Shown here one piece after another: positions 24,755 through 33,506 of a stretch of DNA of 64,000 nt; within the stretch, counting starts at the first letter, position 1; every line of letters starts with the position of its first letter. The DNA lies in NCBI GenBank assembly GCA_025354985.1, contig JANXLU010000010.1, forward strand, positions 1 to 64,000. Direction: 5' to 3'. The notes beneath the pieces are model-generated. The model worked only from the letters and a program-made list of their open reading frames with translations, was not told the origin of the DNA and made no database searches. A program made the position numbers and the translations under genes. Origin of the DNA: Chloroflexota bacterium (GTDB taxonomy: Bacteria; Chloroflexota; Anaerolineae; J036; Brachytrichaceae).

Positions 24755-25423
24755 CTAAACAAACGTGGCGATCTCCGTGAGCGACTTCTTGTGCAGTGCG
24801 CGCTCTGGAATCTCTACACCGGGTGCTGGATATCCAGTCACCAGCACCAAAAACGGACGCTCATTGTCTGGTCTGCCCAAAATCTTGTTTAGAAAACCCA
24901 TCGGGCTGGGTGTATGGGTGAGCGTGGCCAGGCCGGACGTGTGCAACGCGGTGATCAACATGCCGGTTGCGATACCCACCGATTCCGCGGCATAGTAGTT
25001 TTTTACTTTTCGACCGTCCGGCAGAAGGTCATAGCTCTTGGCAAAAATTACAATGAGCCAGGGTGCGATCTCCAGAAACGGCTTGTTCGGGTCGGTGCCG
25101 AGGGGCTCAAGCGCCGCCAGCCACTCGGCGGGCGCCTTGCTAGTGTAAAACTCGGCTTCTTCGACTTCGGCCTCCTCGCGGATGCGATGCTTGACCGCGG
25201 CGTCGGCCACCGCCACGAATTGCCAGGGTTGCAGGTTAGCGCCGCTGGGTGCGGTGCCGGCCGCCAAAATACAACTCTCGATGATCTCGCGGGACACCGG
25301 CCGATCGCTAAACTCGCGAATGGTGCGCCGTCGCCGCATGTGGACCAGATACTCGTGCGCTCGGCGGTGCATCTCATCCAACGGAAATTCGACATAGGTG
25401 CTGAAGGGCACGGTTTTGAACAT
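24755..25423 (-). CDS. Nitroreductase-family flavoprotein
   Basis: A 222-residue FMN-binding nitroreductase-fold protein. The N-terminal [41 protein letters not shown] carries the FMN-phosphate contact (RRRTIR) and the SGANxQPW loop. [21 protein letters not shown] and the GYPAPG end complete the fold. The spacing and the [11 protein letters not shown] form are closest to the iodotyrosine deiodinase/BluB-like side of the family. The electron acceptor is unknown. Its start is fixed by a TACACT box 6 nt upstream, and the gene is divergent from the NHL-repeat gene with a 49-bp shared region. Confidence 0.88.
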   Translation of the reverse strand: MFKTVPFSTYVEFPLDEMHRRAHEYLVHMRRRRTIREFSDRPVSREIIESCILAAGTAPSGANLQPWQFVAVADAAVKHRIREEAEVEEAEFYTSKAPAEWLAALEPLGTDPNKPFLEIAPWLIVIFAKSYDLLPDGRKVKNYYAAESVGIATGMLITALHTSGLATLTHTPSPMGFLNKILGRPDNERPFLVLVTGYPAPGVEIPERALHKKSLTEIATFV

Positions 25424-25429
25424 GCAGGA

Positions 25430-25435
25430 AGTGTA
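25430..25435 (-). promoter_or_regulatory. -10 box TACACT, leaderless-type (nitroreductase)
   Basis: Minus-strand TACACT with a 6-nt spacer to the ATG at 25423. A plus-strand box for the divergent gene lies 31 bp away (25461). Confidence 0.5.
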
Positions 25436-25460
25436 GTGCAGATCGGGCCTTTGGATGGCT

Positions 25461-25466
25461 TAAGAT
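25461..25466 (+). promoter_or_regulatory. -10 box TAAGAT, leaderless-type (NHL gene)
   Basis: TAAGAT with a 6-nt spacer to the ATG at 25473. Two leaderless promoters thus diverge within the 49 bp between the two genes. Confidence 0.5.
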
Positions 25467-25472
25467 TGCAAT

Positions 25473-27974
25473 ATGCCATCGATTTTGGATCGCATATTTC
25501 CAAATACTTCGGCATCCGCTTCATCGGCCGCGTCGGTGACTGGCCGGCCGAGCACACCTCCGGGAATCAATTTCTACGGGCACGGCGTGAGCACCCTAAA
25601 ACTGTTTGGACAGCGCCGCTGGGGTGATTGTTCGCCCGGATTCGTGGATGGGACCAAGGTATATCACGCCGCGGGTGTGCTGGTCGATCGCGAAGGACAT
25701 GTATATGTGGCGGATACCGGCAACAATCGCATCCTTGGTTTTCGCACCTTTGAAGACGCGCAACCAAGCGTCATCCTTGGCCAGCCGGACGCGTTTTCGA
25801 GCGCGGCCAATGGTGACTGCAATATCGGTCTGTATGGACCGGCCGGTGCTAATACGCTGTGTCTGATCAATTTCCCAGCCGGGACCAACGTGGCCGAGCA
25901 GTGGATGTTTCTGGGGTTCGATGTGGACGCAGCCGGCAACGTGTATGTGCCGGATGTCTATAACAACCGGGTGCTGATGTATCTCGCGCCGTTTGCCATC
26001 AACTCTGGCGGTGGTGGCGCGAATGGCGTTGCCGACATGGTTTGGGGTCAGGATGATTTTGCCGCAAACCAACCCAACCGCGGCATGGGTGCAACCACAC
26101 GCGATGCACGCTCACTAAACTTTACCGTCGGTGGCATGGACCACGCCTCGTCCCGGGGTGTATCCGTTGATCCATCCGGCAACCTGTGGGTGGCCGACAC
26201 GTTTAACTTTCGAGTGTTGCGCTTTCCCCGCGGGAGCCGCACCGCCGACCTGGTTATTGGCCAGCCGGACTTCACCACCAGTGCGCCAAATCAGGACATT
26301 ACCCGATCTCCCCTGAACCGCACCTGCCACGCCACACAAGCGCGGATTGATCCATTATCCGGTGAGCTCTGGGTGGTGGACGAGTATCCCGGCGGGTTCC
26401 CGGCCCGGCTGCTCGTCTTTACACCGCCCTTTACCAGTGGGATGTTGGCCTCGAGGTGTGTCATCCCGCGTCAGCAACTACGTGGCGACTACACGGCGGG
26501 ATATCGGTTTACCCTGGCGACCGGGCTGGCCATGAACCCGATCAAGACCGATGACTTTGTGGATGGCAGCCAGACCCGGCGCTATTGCGATGGCGTGGTG
26601 TGGGTGCATGATGGCGGTGTTGGTCGGCGGACGCTCCTGCTGGACAAGGATGGTGAGATTCTCGTTGCAATCGGAGCGCCAGACTTGGTGTCGCACGGAT
26701 TTACCGACCAGATTCTGGCACGCAGCGGGGTGAATGAAGCGCAGTCGTTTGCCATGCGCTGGCCGGGCGGCAACATCGGTTTTGACGGTCATGGCCACAT
26801 GTTGCTGGCGGATGGCACGCATCACCGTGTTGCGCGGTATGGCCTGCCCTGGCGACCACCGACGTATGCCCAGGGGCCCGGGATACCGGCGGATAGTGGC
26901 GGCATGTTGCAGGGTTCCGCCCCAAACAATATTGGGCCTGATCGGTTTCACCCGGATCGGGTGGGTCTGCGCGCGGTTAACAACCAGCTTATCGTTCGTG
27001 ACCACCAACGCTATCTGGTTTGGAATGACTATATGAGCAAGCCGGACGGCAGCCCGGCGAACGCGTTTGTGGGTCAGGACAACGGAGGCAGCCTGACCCA
27101 ACACAATCACCTGATGGGGCGGGCGATGCACGCCGTGGATGGCAAAAATCGCCTGTGGACAACCGGGGAGCATGGCCGGTTGTTGGTGTATCAACTCCCG
27201 CTCACGCAGGGCAGCCAGCCGCTGCGCACCATGATCGATCTGTTTTGGGCGGATGACCAAGCGCAGCCGATGTCATATCGGGCGGACCAGTGCGTTGCGT
27301 ATGACCCAAAACTGAATCACCTTTGGGTCATGGACAGCCAAAGCTTCCGATTGTTGCGGGTGCGCAACCCCGATGAATGGAAGGGCAAGCTTGTGGTTGA
27401 CTGTGTCATCGGCCAGGCCAACAAGACGGATGGCGGAATGAACCGCGGTCTGGCCAAGCCCAGTGCGGCGAGCTTTGGTTCGGCCAACGACCTGAAATTT
27501 GACCACCTGGGAAACTTGTTTGTGGTGGATTGCACCTACGAGGGTCACCCAAACGGCCGCGTAATCGCGTTTACCGCCGAGGATCTCGCGGCCATCAACA
27601 CCATGTTCCCGGGTGTTTTGGCCAGGTACGTCTATTGCGTGGATTCCATGGATTGCACCGACATCTGCCGCATAAACCTGCCCGTTGATCACCCGCATTC
27701 ACCGGTGAGCGTGGCCTTTAACAGTCGAAATGAGATGGTGATTGGCAACGACGGATATTATCGGGATGCAAAGAAGCGATCCCAAATGCAGGTGTATTTG
27801 TATCGCAGCCCGCTTACCAAGTACACGCCAGATGCAACGATTGCGCTGCCGCTGGGCGCACCGGGTGAATTGTGCTTTGATGACAAGGATAATTTGATCG
27901 TGCAGGATCACACCTGGAACAAGGTTTGGATCATCAATCTTGACCTGGACCCGGGTTGGCTACAACCTGTGTAA
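25473..27974 (+). CDS. NHL-repeat protein
   Basis: An 833-residue protein with many NHL-type beta-propeller blades. Examples are VDREGHVYVADTGNNRILGF, VDAAGNVYVPDVYNNRVLMY and VDPSGNLWVADTFNFRVLRF, each with the DxxGNxxVxDxxNxRV core, interspersed with VILGQPD-type phrases. There may be two six-bladed propellers. There is no signal peptide, membrane helix or anchor, which is unusual because most bacterial proteins of this sort are exported. NHL propellers bind proteins, ligands or nucleic acids; no catalytic motif is recognisable. The alkyltransferase-like gene follows after 26 bp and may be co-transcribed. Confidence 0.88.
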   Translation: MPSILDRIFPNTSASASSAASVTGRPSTPPGINFYGHGVSTLKLFGQRRWGDCSPGFVDGTKVYHAAGVLVDREGHVYVADTGNNRILGFRTFEDAQPSVILGQPDAFSSAANGDCNIGLYGPAGANTLCLINFPAGTNVAEQWMFLGFDVDAAGNVYVPDVYNNRVLMYLAPFAINSGGGGANGVADMVWGQDDFAANQPNRGMGATTRDARSLNFTVGGMDHASSRGVSVDPSGNLWVADTFNFRVLRFPRGSRTADLVIGQPDFTTSAPNQDITRSPLNRTCHATQARIDPLSGELWVVDEYPGGFPARLLVFTPPFTSGMLASRCVIPRQQLRGDYTAGYRFTLATGLAMNPIKTDDFVDGSQTRRYCDGVVWVHDGGVGRRTLLLDKDGEILVAIGAPDLVSHGFTDQILARSGVNEAQSFAMRWPGGNIGFDGHGHMLLADGTHHRVARYGLPWRPPTYAQGPGIPADSGGMLQGSAPNNIGPDRFHPDRVGLRAVNNQLIVRDHQRYLVWNDYMSKPDGSPANAFVGQDNGGSLTQHNHLMGRAMHAVDGKNRLWTTGEHGRLLVYQLPLTQGSQPLRTMIDLFWADDQAQPMSYRADQCVAYDPKLNHLWVMDSQSFRLLRVRNPDEWKGKLVVDCVIGQANKTDGGMNRGLAKPSAASFGSANDLKFDHLGNLFVVDCTYEGHPNGRVIAFTAEDLAAINTMFPGVLARYVYCVDSMDCTDICRINLPVDHPHSPVSVAFNSRNEMVIGNDGYYRDAKKRSQMQVYLYRSPLTKYTPDATIALPLGAPGELCFDDKDNLIVQDHTWNKVWIINLDLDPGWLQPV

Positions 27975-28000
27975 GCTAGACAAACTGCGAGGCGCAAACC

Positions 28001-28354
28001 ATGAGTGAACTGTATGCGGAAATCTATGCCCTTGTAAAGCTTATCCCAAAGGGGCGGGTGATGTCGTATGGCGGTGTCGCCCGGCATATTGGACACGCCA
28101 ATTATTCCCGGGTTGTGGGCTATGCGCTAAATGCGCTTGGTGCGCCAGGGAACAAGGTCAAAAACGTGCCCTGGTGGCGCGTCGTGAACTCGCAGGGGCG
28201 GATCAGCAACAGCAGCACGTTTGACGCCGCAGACCGCCAGCGCGACTTGTTGCGAGCGGAGGGCGTGGAGGTGGGTGACGACTATCGGCTGAGCCTGCGC
28301 AACTATAGCGCCGAGGTAATTGTGTATGAAAAATTACGCAAGAAACTCGGTTAG
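28001..28354 (+). CDS. Alkyltransferase-like (ATL) protein
   Basis: A 117-residue protein with the C-terminal domain fold of O6-alkylguanine-DNA alkyltransferase: IPKGRVMSYGGVARHIG, a helix-turn-helix with its Arg finger, then VPWWRVVNSQGRIS. The alkyl-acceptor Cys of the PCHR motif is replaced by Trp58, the defining change of ATL proteins. These do not repair alkylated bases themselves but bind O6-alkylguanine, flip it out and flag it for nucleotide excision repair. The start is preceded by GAGG-like sequence 9 nt upstream. The stop overlaps that of the convergent SRPBCC gene. Confidence 0.9.
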   Translation: MSELYAEIYALVKLIPKGRVMSYGGVARHIGHANYSRVVGYALNALGAPGNKVKNVPWWRVVNSQGRISNSSTFDAADRQRDLLRAEGVEVGDDYRLSLRNYSAEVIVYEKLRKKLG

Positions 28355-28833
28355 CCGGAAGCTGGCCGCTGGTCGCTCGCCCCGCCTTCCAGCAACCTCT
28401 TCGTCGCGCGCGCACGCGGCCCAAACGATGATCGGATCACATGTTGCACGATCAGCTTGTCAACCGCCCGCCCAATCGCACCAAATGGCAGCGTATAGGT
28501 GACGGTGTCTGTCACCTGCGTGCCACCGGCCACAGCTGCAAATTCGTGCACATGCAGCCAGCTCGCAAACGGGCCGGTGACTTGCTGATCCACAAATCGC
28601 ACCATGGGTTCGTGCCTGACCACATTTAGCATCCAGTCTATTCCCAACCGGCCTGCGCCCAGCCGTAGCTGTATCCGGCTACCCGCTCGCATCGGCGCGT
28701 CCGCAGAGACCACGGTCACGGTCCCGGGCATTATGCGTCCCAGGGCCGAGACGTCATTGTGAAACTCCCACACCTTCGAAAGACCGGCATTCACCAAAAA
28801 CGTCGACTCGATTTTTGCCATATTCTCAACCAT
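28351..28833 (-). CDS. SRPBCC (polyketide cyclase-like) protein
   Basis: A 160-residue START/SRPBCC-fold protein. The N-terminal AKIESTFLVNAGLSKVWEFHNDVSALGRIMPG strand-helix, RAGSRIQLRLG, and the last long helix (IGRAVDKLIVQHVIRSSFGPRARATKRLL) are characteristic of the polyketide cyclase/dehydrase-like group, which binds a hydrophobic ligand. The ligand is unknown. The ATG at 28833 is fixed by a strong Shine-Dalgarno (GGGAGG, plus-strand 28841-28846) 7 nt upstream; more distal in-frame starts would place that site inside the coding sequence. Confidence 0.82.
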   Translation of the reverse strand: MVENMAKIESTFLVNAGLSKVWEFHNDVSALGRIMPGTVTVVSADAPMRAGSRIQLRLGAGRLGIDWMLNVVRHEPMVRFVDQQVTGPFASWLHVHEFAAVAGGTQVTDTVTYTLPFGAIGRAVDKLIVQHVIRSSFGPRARATKRLLEGGASDQRPASG

Positions 28834-28840
28834 GCTAACA

Positions 28841-28846
28841 CCTCCC
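28841..28846 (-). promoter_or_regulatory. Ribosome-binding site of the SRPBCC gene
   Basis: Minus-strand GGGAGG 7 nt before the ATG at 28833; it decides between several possible in-frame starts. Confidence 0.65.
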
Positions 28847-29065
28847 ATAGCAATATGGCAATTCCGACCGAACGGCAAAACCCGGGATGCTATATGCGCG
28901 GCTTCGCGCTGGCCGCTCACTCATAATCTCAACGTAACAATTGCGTTGCACATTTGACTCAACCAAGCTGCAGTCAACGGAGCGCGGGAATGGCACCGGC
29001 GAAACTGTAGTACAACTAACGGCAATGGTCACATAAGCGCCAGATTGCTGGCATTCAAAGGATTT

Positions 29066-30265
29066 ATGAACCCGATTCAACAGATTAACGCGCTAGGTCA
29101 AAGTATTTGGTATGACAATGTCAGCAAGTCGCTGATCGAAAGTGGCGAGCTGCAACGGTTGGTGGACAAGGGCGTTACCGGCGTCACCTCCAACCCAACC
29201 ATATTTGAAAAAGCGATTGCCGGCAGCGCCGACTACGATGCGGGCATCAGCCAGCTGACCGTGGCGGGCGCGGGCACGAAGGACATTTACGAATCATTGG
29301 CCATCGCTGACATCGGTCACGGCGCGGATATTCTTCTGCCCGTCTATCGGCAGACCGACGGCGCCGATGGATTTATCAGTCTGGAAGTAAGTCCACTTCT
29401 CGCCCACGACTCGGCCGGATCAATCGCCGAAGGCAAGCGCCTGTATTCACGTCTGGATCGCCCCAACGTCATGATCAAAATTCCGGCCACACCGGAAGGC
29501 TTGCCTGCCATTCGCGCACTCATCGGCGCCGGGATCAACGTAAACGTCACCCTGATTTTTGATGTCGAGCAATATACCGGTGTCATCAACGCCTATATGG
29601 CGGGCATCGAGGATTTGATCGCGGCGGGTGGCAATCCACATCACGTCGCATCTGTGGCTTCGTTCTTTGTCAGCCGCGTTGATGGCGCCATTGATCCAGT
29701 GTGCTCACCCGCGCTTCAGGGCAAGGCCGCGATCGCCAACGCCCGCCTGGCCTACGTCAAGTTTCAAGACATGTTTATCAGCCCGCGATGGCAGGCGCTG
29801 GCGGCCAAGGGCGCACGAGCGCAGCGACCGCTCTGGGCCAGCACCGGCACCAAAAACCCCAAGTATTCGGATGTCATGTATGTGGACAACCTGATCGGCG
29901 CTCTCACCGTAAACACCGTGCCTCCGGCCACGCTCACCGCCATCCTGGATCATTCCGTTGCCAAGCTCACCATCTCCGAAGGCGTCGGTTCGTCAATTCT
30001 GGAAATAGGCCAGCTGGCCGGTGAAAATATCTTCATGCACGACGTGGCACAAAAGCTCCAGAATGATGGCGTGGCCTCGTTTGCAAAATCCTTTGATTCG
30101 CTGATGGCCAGCATCGATGCCAAGCGCATTATGTTTCAGGAGAAGCATGGCGTGGTGTCCGCCGCTCACGAGGCTGAAATGGACGCAGCGCGCACCGCCG
30201 CCCTTGTCAACCGCATGAGTGCACACGCTTCGGGCGACATGCAAAATCACAGCGAAGTGTTTTAA
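29066..30265 (+). CDS. tal: Transaldolase
   Basis: A 399-residue transaldolase (sedoheptulose 7-phosphate + glyceraldehyde 3-phosphate to erythrose 4-phosphate + fructose 6-phosphate). The N-terminal GQSIWYDNVSKSLIESG and GVTSNPTIFEKAI blocks, the Schiff-base Lys138 in NVMIKIPATPEG and INVNVTLIFDVEQY are all present. Length and motifs place it in the long transaldolase group typical of Actinobacteria and Cyanobacteria, without the phosphoglucose-isomerase fusion seen in some. AAAGGA lies 3 nt before the ATG, so ribosome binding there would be tight. It is the first gene of a pentose-phosphate cluster with gnd and zwf. Confidence 0.94.
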   Translation: MNPIQQINALGQSIWYDNVSKSLIESGELQRLVDKGVTGVTSNPTIFEKAIAGSADYDAGISQLTVAGAGTKDIYESLAIADIGHGADILLPVYRQTDGADGFISLEVSPLLAHDSAGSIAEGKRLYSRLDRPNVMIKIPATPEGLPAIRALIGAGINVNVTLIFDVEQYTGVINAYMAGIEDLIAAGGNPHHVASVASFFVSRVDGAIDPVCSPALQGKAAIANARLAYVKFQDMFISPRWQALAAKGARAQRPLWASTGTKNPKYSDVMYVDNLIGALTVNTVPPATLTAILDHSVAKLTISEGVGSSILEIGQLAGENIFMHDVAQKLQNDGVASFAKSFDSLMASIDAKRIMFQEKHGVVSAAHEAEMDAARTAALVNRMSAHASGDMQNHSEVF

Positions 30266-30276
30266 GCGACGAACGC

Positions 30277-30318
30277 AAAACCGCACCCGTCTCGGCGTCG
30301 TCAGGGCGGGTGTTGTTT
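30277..30318 (+). terminator. Weak hairpin after tal
   Basis: CACCCG (30284-30289) pairs with CGGGTG (30307-30312), and the flanks AAC and GTT also pair, around a 17-nt loop. It is partly degenerate and may only attenuate transcription into the next gene. Confidence 0.35.
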
Positions 30319-30330
30319 GCCTATCCAAAA

Positions 30331-31062
30331 ATGATCACTGCGTTTATCTTTGATCTTGACGACACCCTGGTGCAGACCGAGCATCTGAAGGCGCTCTCAT
30401 ATGCCCGTGCTGCGCATCTGCTCGCCCCTTCGCTGGACGAATCCACCGCCATCGATGCGTTCAAGGATTTCGTCGGCGGCTCGCGCAAGGACGTGGCCAG
30501 GGGATTGTTGCACAAGCTTGGTCTTGAGGAGGCCGCGCGCGCGCGGATGCCCGAATTCAGCGCAACCGAACCCTGGGAGGTCTTTAGCGCCCTGCGCGTT
30601 CCGATATACAACGCGATTCTGGCCGACAACGCTTTGCTGGAGCAAAACATCATCCCGGGCAACGCCGCGCTGCTCCGCCTGGTGCATGCCCAGGGCTATA
30701 AAACCGGGCTGGCCACAATGAGTCATCGTGAACAAACGACCCATGTGCTTGATACGCTGCACTTGTCCGGTGAATTTAACGTGGTGGCCACCCAGGAAAA
30801 TGTTCGTGTGGGCAAGCCCGACCCCGAGATTTACAACTTTGTGGCGCGTGCACTTGGCGTGCCCGCCGCGGCGTGTCTGGTGATCGAAGATTCACCCACG
30901 GGCGTGTTGGCTGCTCAGGCCGCCAATATGAAGGTAATTGCGATCACCACGGATTACTCCCGCGAGGCGTTTGCCTCCGGGGCACTGCTTGATCGACGCT
31001 ATGTGGTGGATGATCCTTCAACGCTTCGCATGGTCCTTGATTGTGTACTAAAAGAGAACTAG
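30331..31062 (+). CDS. HAD-superfamily phosphatase (beta-phosphoglucomutase/phosphatase-like)
   Basis: A 243-residue HAD hydrolase of subfamily IA. Motif I is FIFDLDDTLVQ (nucleophile and acid Asp pair), motif II is TMSHRE near residue 133, motif III Lys lies in VRVGKPDPEIY, and motif IV is VIEDSPTGVLAAQAA. A helical cap lies between motifs I and II. The arrangement fits sugar-phosphate phosphatases or phosphomutases, and its place between tal and gnd hints at a pentose- or hexose-phosphate substrate, but this is inference. The ATG at 30331 is preferred over a TTG at 30310 because motif I normally begins within the first ten residues. Confidence 0.85.
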   Translation: MITAFIFDLDDTLVQTEHLKALSYARAAHLLAPSLDESTAIDAFKDFVGGSRKDVARGLLHKLGLEEAARARMPEFSATEPWEVFSALRVPIYNAILADNALLEQNIIPGNAALLRLVHAQGYKTGLATMSHREQTTHVLDTLHLSGEFNVVATQENVRVGKPDPEIYNFVARALGVPAAACLVIEDSPTGVLAAQAANMKVIAITTDYSREAFASGALLDRRYVVDDPSTLRMVLDCVLKEN

Positions 31063-31063
31063 G

Positions 31064-31116
31064 CCCGGACACGATGAGTGCAAACGAACGCATGGTTTGC
31101 ACTCATCGTGTCCGGG
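31064..31116. terminator. 22-bp perfect inverted repeat between HAD gene and gnd
   Basis: The arms 31064-31085 and 31095-31116 are perfectly complementary over 22 bp with a 9-nt loop. The repeat starts 1 nt after the HAD stop and ends 13 nt before the gnd start. An A5 run follows on the plus strand, with no T tract. It may be a terminator, a processing site separating the two cistrons, or a mRNA stabiliser. The stem contains GATGAGTG, as does the hairpin at 20858. Confidence 0.7.
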
Positions 31117-31129
31117 AAAAAGACAAACA

Positions 31130-32047
31130 ATGCAACTGGGAATGATTGGATTGGGCAAAATGGGCGCAAACATGACCCGCCGGCTGTTGAAAGGCGGCCA
31201 CCGGCTGGTGGTTTTTGATCGCAGCGCTGATGCGGTCAAAAACATGGCGGCCGAAGGCGCAGTGGCGGCGGCCAGCCTTACCGATATGGTGCAGCAGATG
31301 ACGGCTCCCCGTGCCATATGGATCATGGTTCCCAGCGGCGCACCCACCGAGAGCACGATCATTGACCTGATGAAGGTGCTGCAACCGGGTGATACGATCG
31401 TCGATGGCGGCAACAGTAACTACAAGGATTCAATCCGTCACGCCCAGCAGGTTGCCGCGACCGGGTTGCACTTTGTCGATGTGGGCACCAGTGGGGGTAT
31501 TTGGGGAGTCACCGAGGGCTACTCAATGATGATCGGAGGCGACAATGAACCTGTAGCGTGGTTAAATCCCATCTTTGCGACCCTGGCGCCCAGCGCCACG
31601 ACCGGTTGGGGTCATGTCGGACCATCTGGAGCGGGTCACTTCACCAAAATGGTTCACAACGGAATCGAATATGGTCTGATGGAAGCCTATGCCGAGGGCT
31701 TTGACCTAATGGGTAAGAAAAAAGAAATGAACCTCGATCTCCATCAGATTGCCCAAATCTGGCAGCACGGCAGCGTGGTGCGTTCCTGGCTGCTTGACTT
31801 GACCGAACGCGCATTGGCGGCCAACCCAACTCTGGACGGAATCGATGCGTGGGTTCCTGACTCAGGCGAGGGTCGCTGGACGGTGGTCGAGTCCATTGAT
31901 CTGCATTGTCCAATACCGGCGATCACCGCGTCGTTGCAGGTGCGATTTGCCTCACGTGACGATGAATCCTTCTCGCACAAGCTGCTCGCCGCCATGCGCA
32001 ACCAATTTGGCGGCCACGACATTAAGATGACAGCTCTGAAGGCCTAG
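31130..32047 (+). CDS. gnd: 6-phosphogluconate dehydrogenase, decarboxylating (short form)
   Basis: A 305-residue enzyme converting 6-phosphogluconate to ribulose 5-phosphate and CO2. The Rossmann motif is GMIGLGKMGANM, substrate residues lie in DGGNSNYKDS, and the catalytic Lys in GPSGAGHFTKMVHNGIEYGLM. At about 300 residues it belongs to the short class (YqeC/GntZ-like) rather than the 470-residue enzyme, and such members often prefer NAD+. The next gene, zwf, begins 6 nt after its stop, so the two oxidative-branch enzymes are coupled. No gene for 6-phosphogluconolactonase is present here. Confidence 0.94.
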   Translation: MQLGMIGLGKMGANMTRRLLKGGHRLVVFDRSADAVKNMAAEGAVAAASLTDMVQQMTAPRAIWIMVPSGAPTESTIIDLMKVLQPGDTIVDGGNSNYKDSIRHAQQVAATGLHFVDVGTSGGIWGVTEGYSMMIGGDNEPVAWLNPIFATLAPSATTGWGHVGPSGAGHFTKMVHNGIEYGLMEAYAEGFDLMGKKKEMNLDLHQIAQIWQHGSVVRSWLLDLTERALAANPTLDGIDAWVPDSGEGRWTVVESIDLHCPIPAITASLQVRFASRDDESFSHKLLAAMRNQFGGHDIKMTALKA

Positions 32048-32053
32048 CTTCCC

Positions 32054-33463
32054 ATGAATACAACTGTTGTGATTTTTGGCGCATCTGGAGATTTAACCGC
32101 ACGCAAACTGGTCCCCGGTCTATACAATCTAAAACGCAAGGGGCGCCTGCCCGCAGGCACCCATGTCGTTGGCTTTGCCCGCCGCCCATATACCTCGGAA
32201 GATTTTCGCGCACTCATGCGCACTGGCGTGGAACAGTTTGCCGGAGGTCCCATTGATGAAGCGATTTGGAAGGAATTTGCCCAAAGCCTGTCCTATTTCA
32301 GGGGCAACCTGGATGCGCCTGCCGACTACGCATCCCTGGATGCCTATCTGAAGGGCATCGAGGGTGGTGCCGGCAACCGCTTGTATTATCTTTCGACCTC
32401 GCCTGAATACTATGCGCCGGCCTCACAAGCTCTGGGCGCCGCCGGCCTGTCCAAGTCAAGCGATGGCGGATGGCGGCGCATCATTATCGAAAAGCCATTT
32501 GGCCACGACCTGGAATCCGCGCTCGCGCTTAACGATGCGGTGCATTCCGCCTGGAACGAATCACAGGTCTATCGCATCGACCACTATCTGGGCAAGGAGA
32601 CCGCTCAAAATGTGCTGTTCTTCCGATTCGCCAACACCATGTTTGAACCGGTTTGGAACCGCAACTATATCGACAACATTCAGATCACCGTGGCCGAAAC
32701 CGTGGACGTCGGTCACCGGGCTGGTTACTATGAGCAAAGCGGTGTACTGCGCGACATGTTTCAGAATCACCTGCTGCAGCTGCTAACCCTGGTGACTATG
32801 GAGCCGCCCTCGTCCTTTAGCGCCGACGCCGTGCGCAATGAAAAGCTCAAGGTGCTCAACGCGATCCGGGCAATCAACCCGGCGGATGTCGTGCTCGGTC
32901 AATATGCCGGATATCGGGATGCCGAGGGCATTGCACCGGGCTCAAAAACGCCGACCTATGGTGCGATAAAACTTTATGTGGACAACTGGCGCTGGCACGG
33001 TGTGCCGATCTACATTCGCTGTGGCAAGGCGCTGGCCGAGAAAACCAGCGAAATCAACATTCAGTTTCAGCCACCGCCCCACACCATGTTCATGGGCGCC
33101 AATGCGATCACGCCAAACACCATTCGGTTGTTTATCCAACCCAATGAAGGCATCAGTGTGACATTTAGCAGCAAAGTGCCCGATACCACGCAGCAAGCCC
33201 GCGCGGTCGATATGCGTTTCAATTTCGCGGACGTTGCGCGTGGCGAGAAGCTGCCAGAGGCTTACGAACGACTACAGCTCGACGCCATGCTGGGCGACGC
33301 CTCGCTGTTTATCCGAAGTGATGAGATCGTTCGCCAGTGGGAGCTCATCGATCCGCTTATCAAACTGGATCGTGAGCCCACCATCTACGCCCGCGAGACA
33401 TGGGGCCCGCCCGAGGCCGATGGGTTGGTCGGCGGCAGTAGCGACACGTGGCTTCAGCGGTAG
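32054..33463 (+). CDS. zwf: Glucose-6-phosphate 1-dehydrogenase
   Basis: A 469-residue enzyme that oxidises glucose 6-phosphate to 6-phosphogluconolactone, the entry to the pentose phosphate pathway. The cofactor motif GASGDLTARKL, IIEKPFGHDL and the active-site signature RIDHYLGKE (with catalytic His) are all present. The C-terminal beta-domain segments (DNWRWHGVPIYIRCGKALAEK, PNTIRLFIQPNEGI) are normal. It closes the tal-HAD-gnd-zwf cluster. Length is close to the family norm. A hairpin terminator lies 8 nt downstream, shared with the convergent ABC permease gene. Confidence 0.96.
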   Translation: MNTTVVIFGASGDLTARKLVPGLYNLKRKGRLPAGTHVVGFARRPYTSEDFRALMRTGVEQFAGGPIDEAIWKEFAQSLSYFRGNLDAPADYASLDAYLKGIEGGAGNRLYYLSTSPEYYAPASQALGAAGLSKSSDGGWRRIIIEKPFGHDLESALALNDAVHSAWNESQVYRIDHYLGKETAQNVLFFRFANTMFEPVWNRNYIDNIQITVAETVDVGHRAGYYEQSGVLRDMFQNHLLQLLTLVTMEPPSSFSADAVRNEKLKVLNAIRAINPADVVLGQYAGYRDAEGIAPGSKTPTYGAIKLYVDNWRWHGVPIYIRCGKALAEKTSEINIQFQPPPHTMFMGANAITPNTIRLFIQPNEGISVTFSSKVPDTTQQARAVDMRFNFADVARGEKLPEAYERLQLDAMLGDASLFIRSDEIVRQWELIDPLIKLDREPTIYARETWGPPEADGLVGGSSDTWLQR

Positions 33464-33471
33464 TTATTCAA

Positions 33472-33498
33472 GGTGCGCGGACTTGCAGCCCGCGCACC
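33472..33498. terminator. Hairpin between convergent genes
   Basis: A 9-bp GC-rich perfect stem (GGTGCGCGG 33472-33480 with CCGCGCACC 33490-33498) and a 9-nt loop, in the 43-bp gap between the zwf and ABC permease stops. There is no clear T tract. Confidence 0.6.
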
Positions 33499-33506
33499 AT
33501 ACTTCG

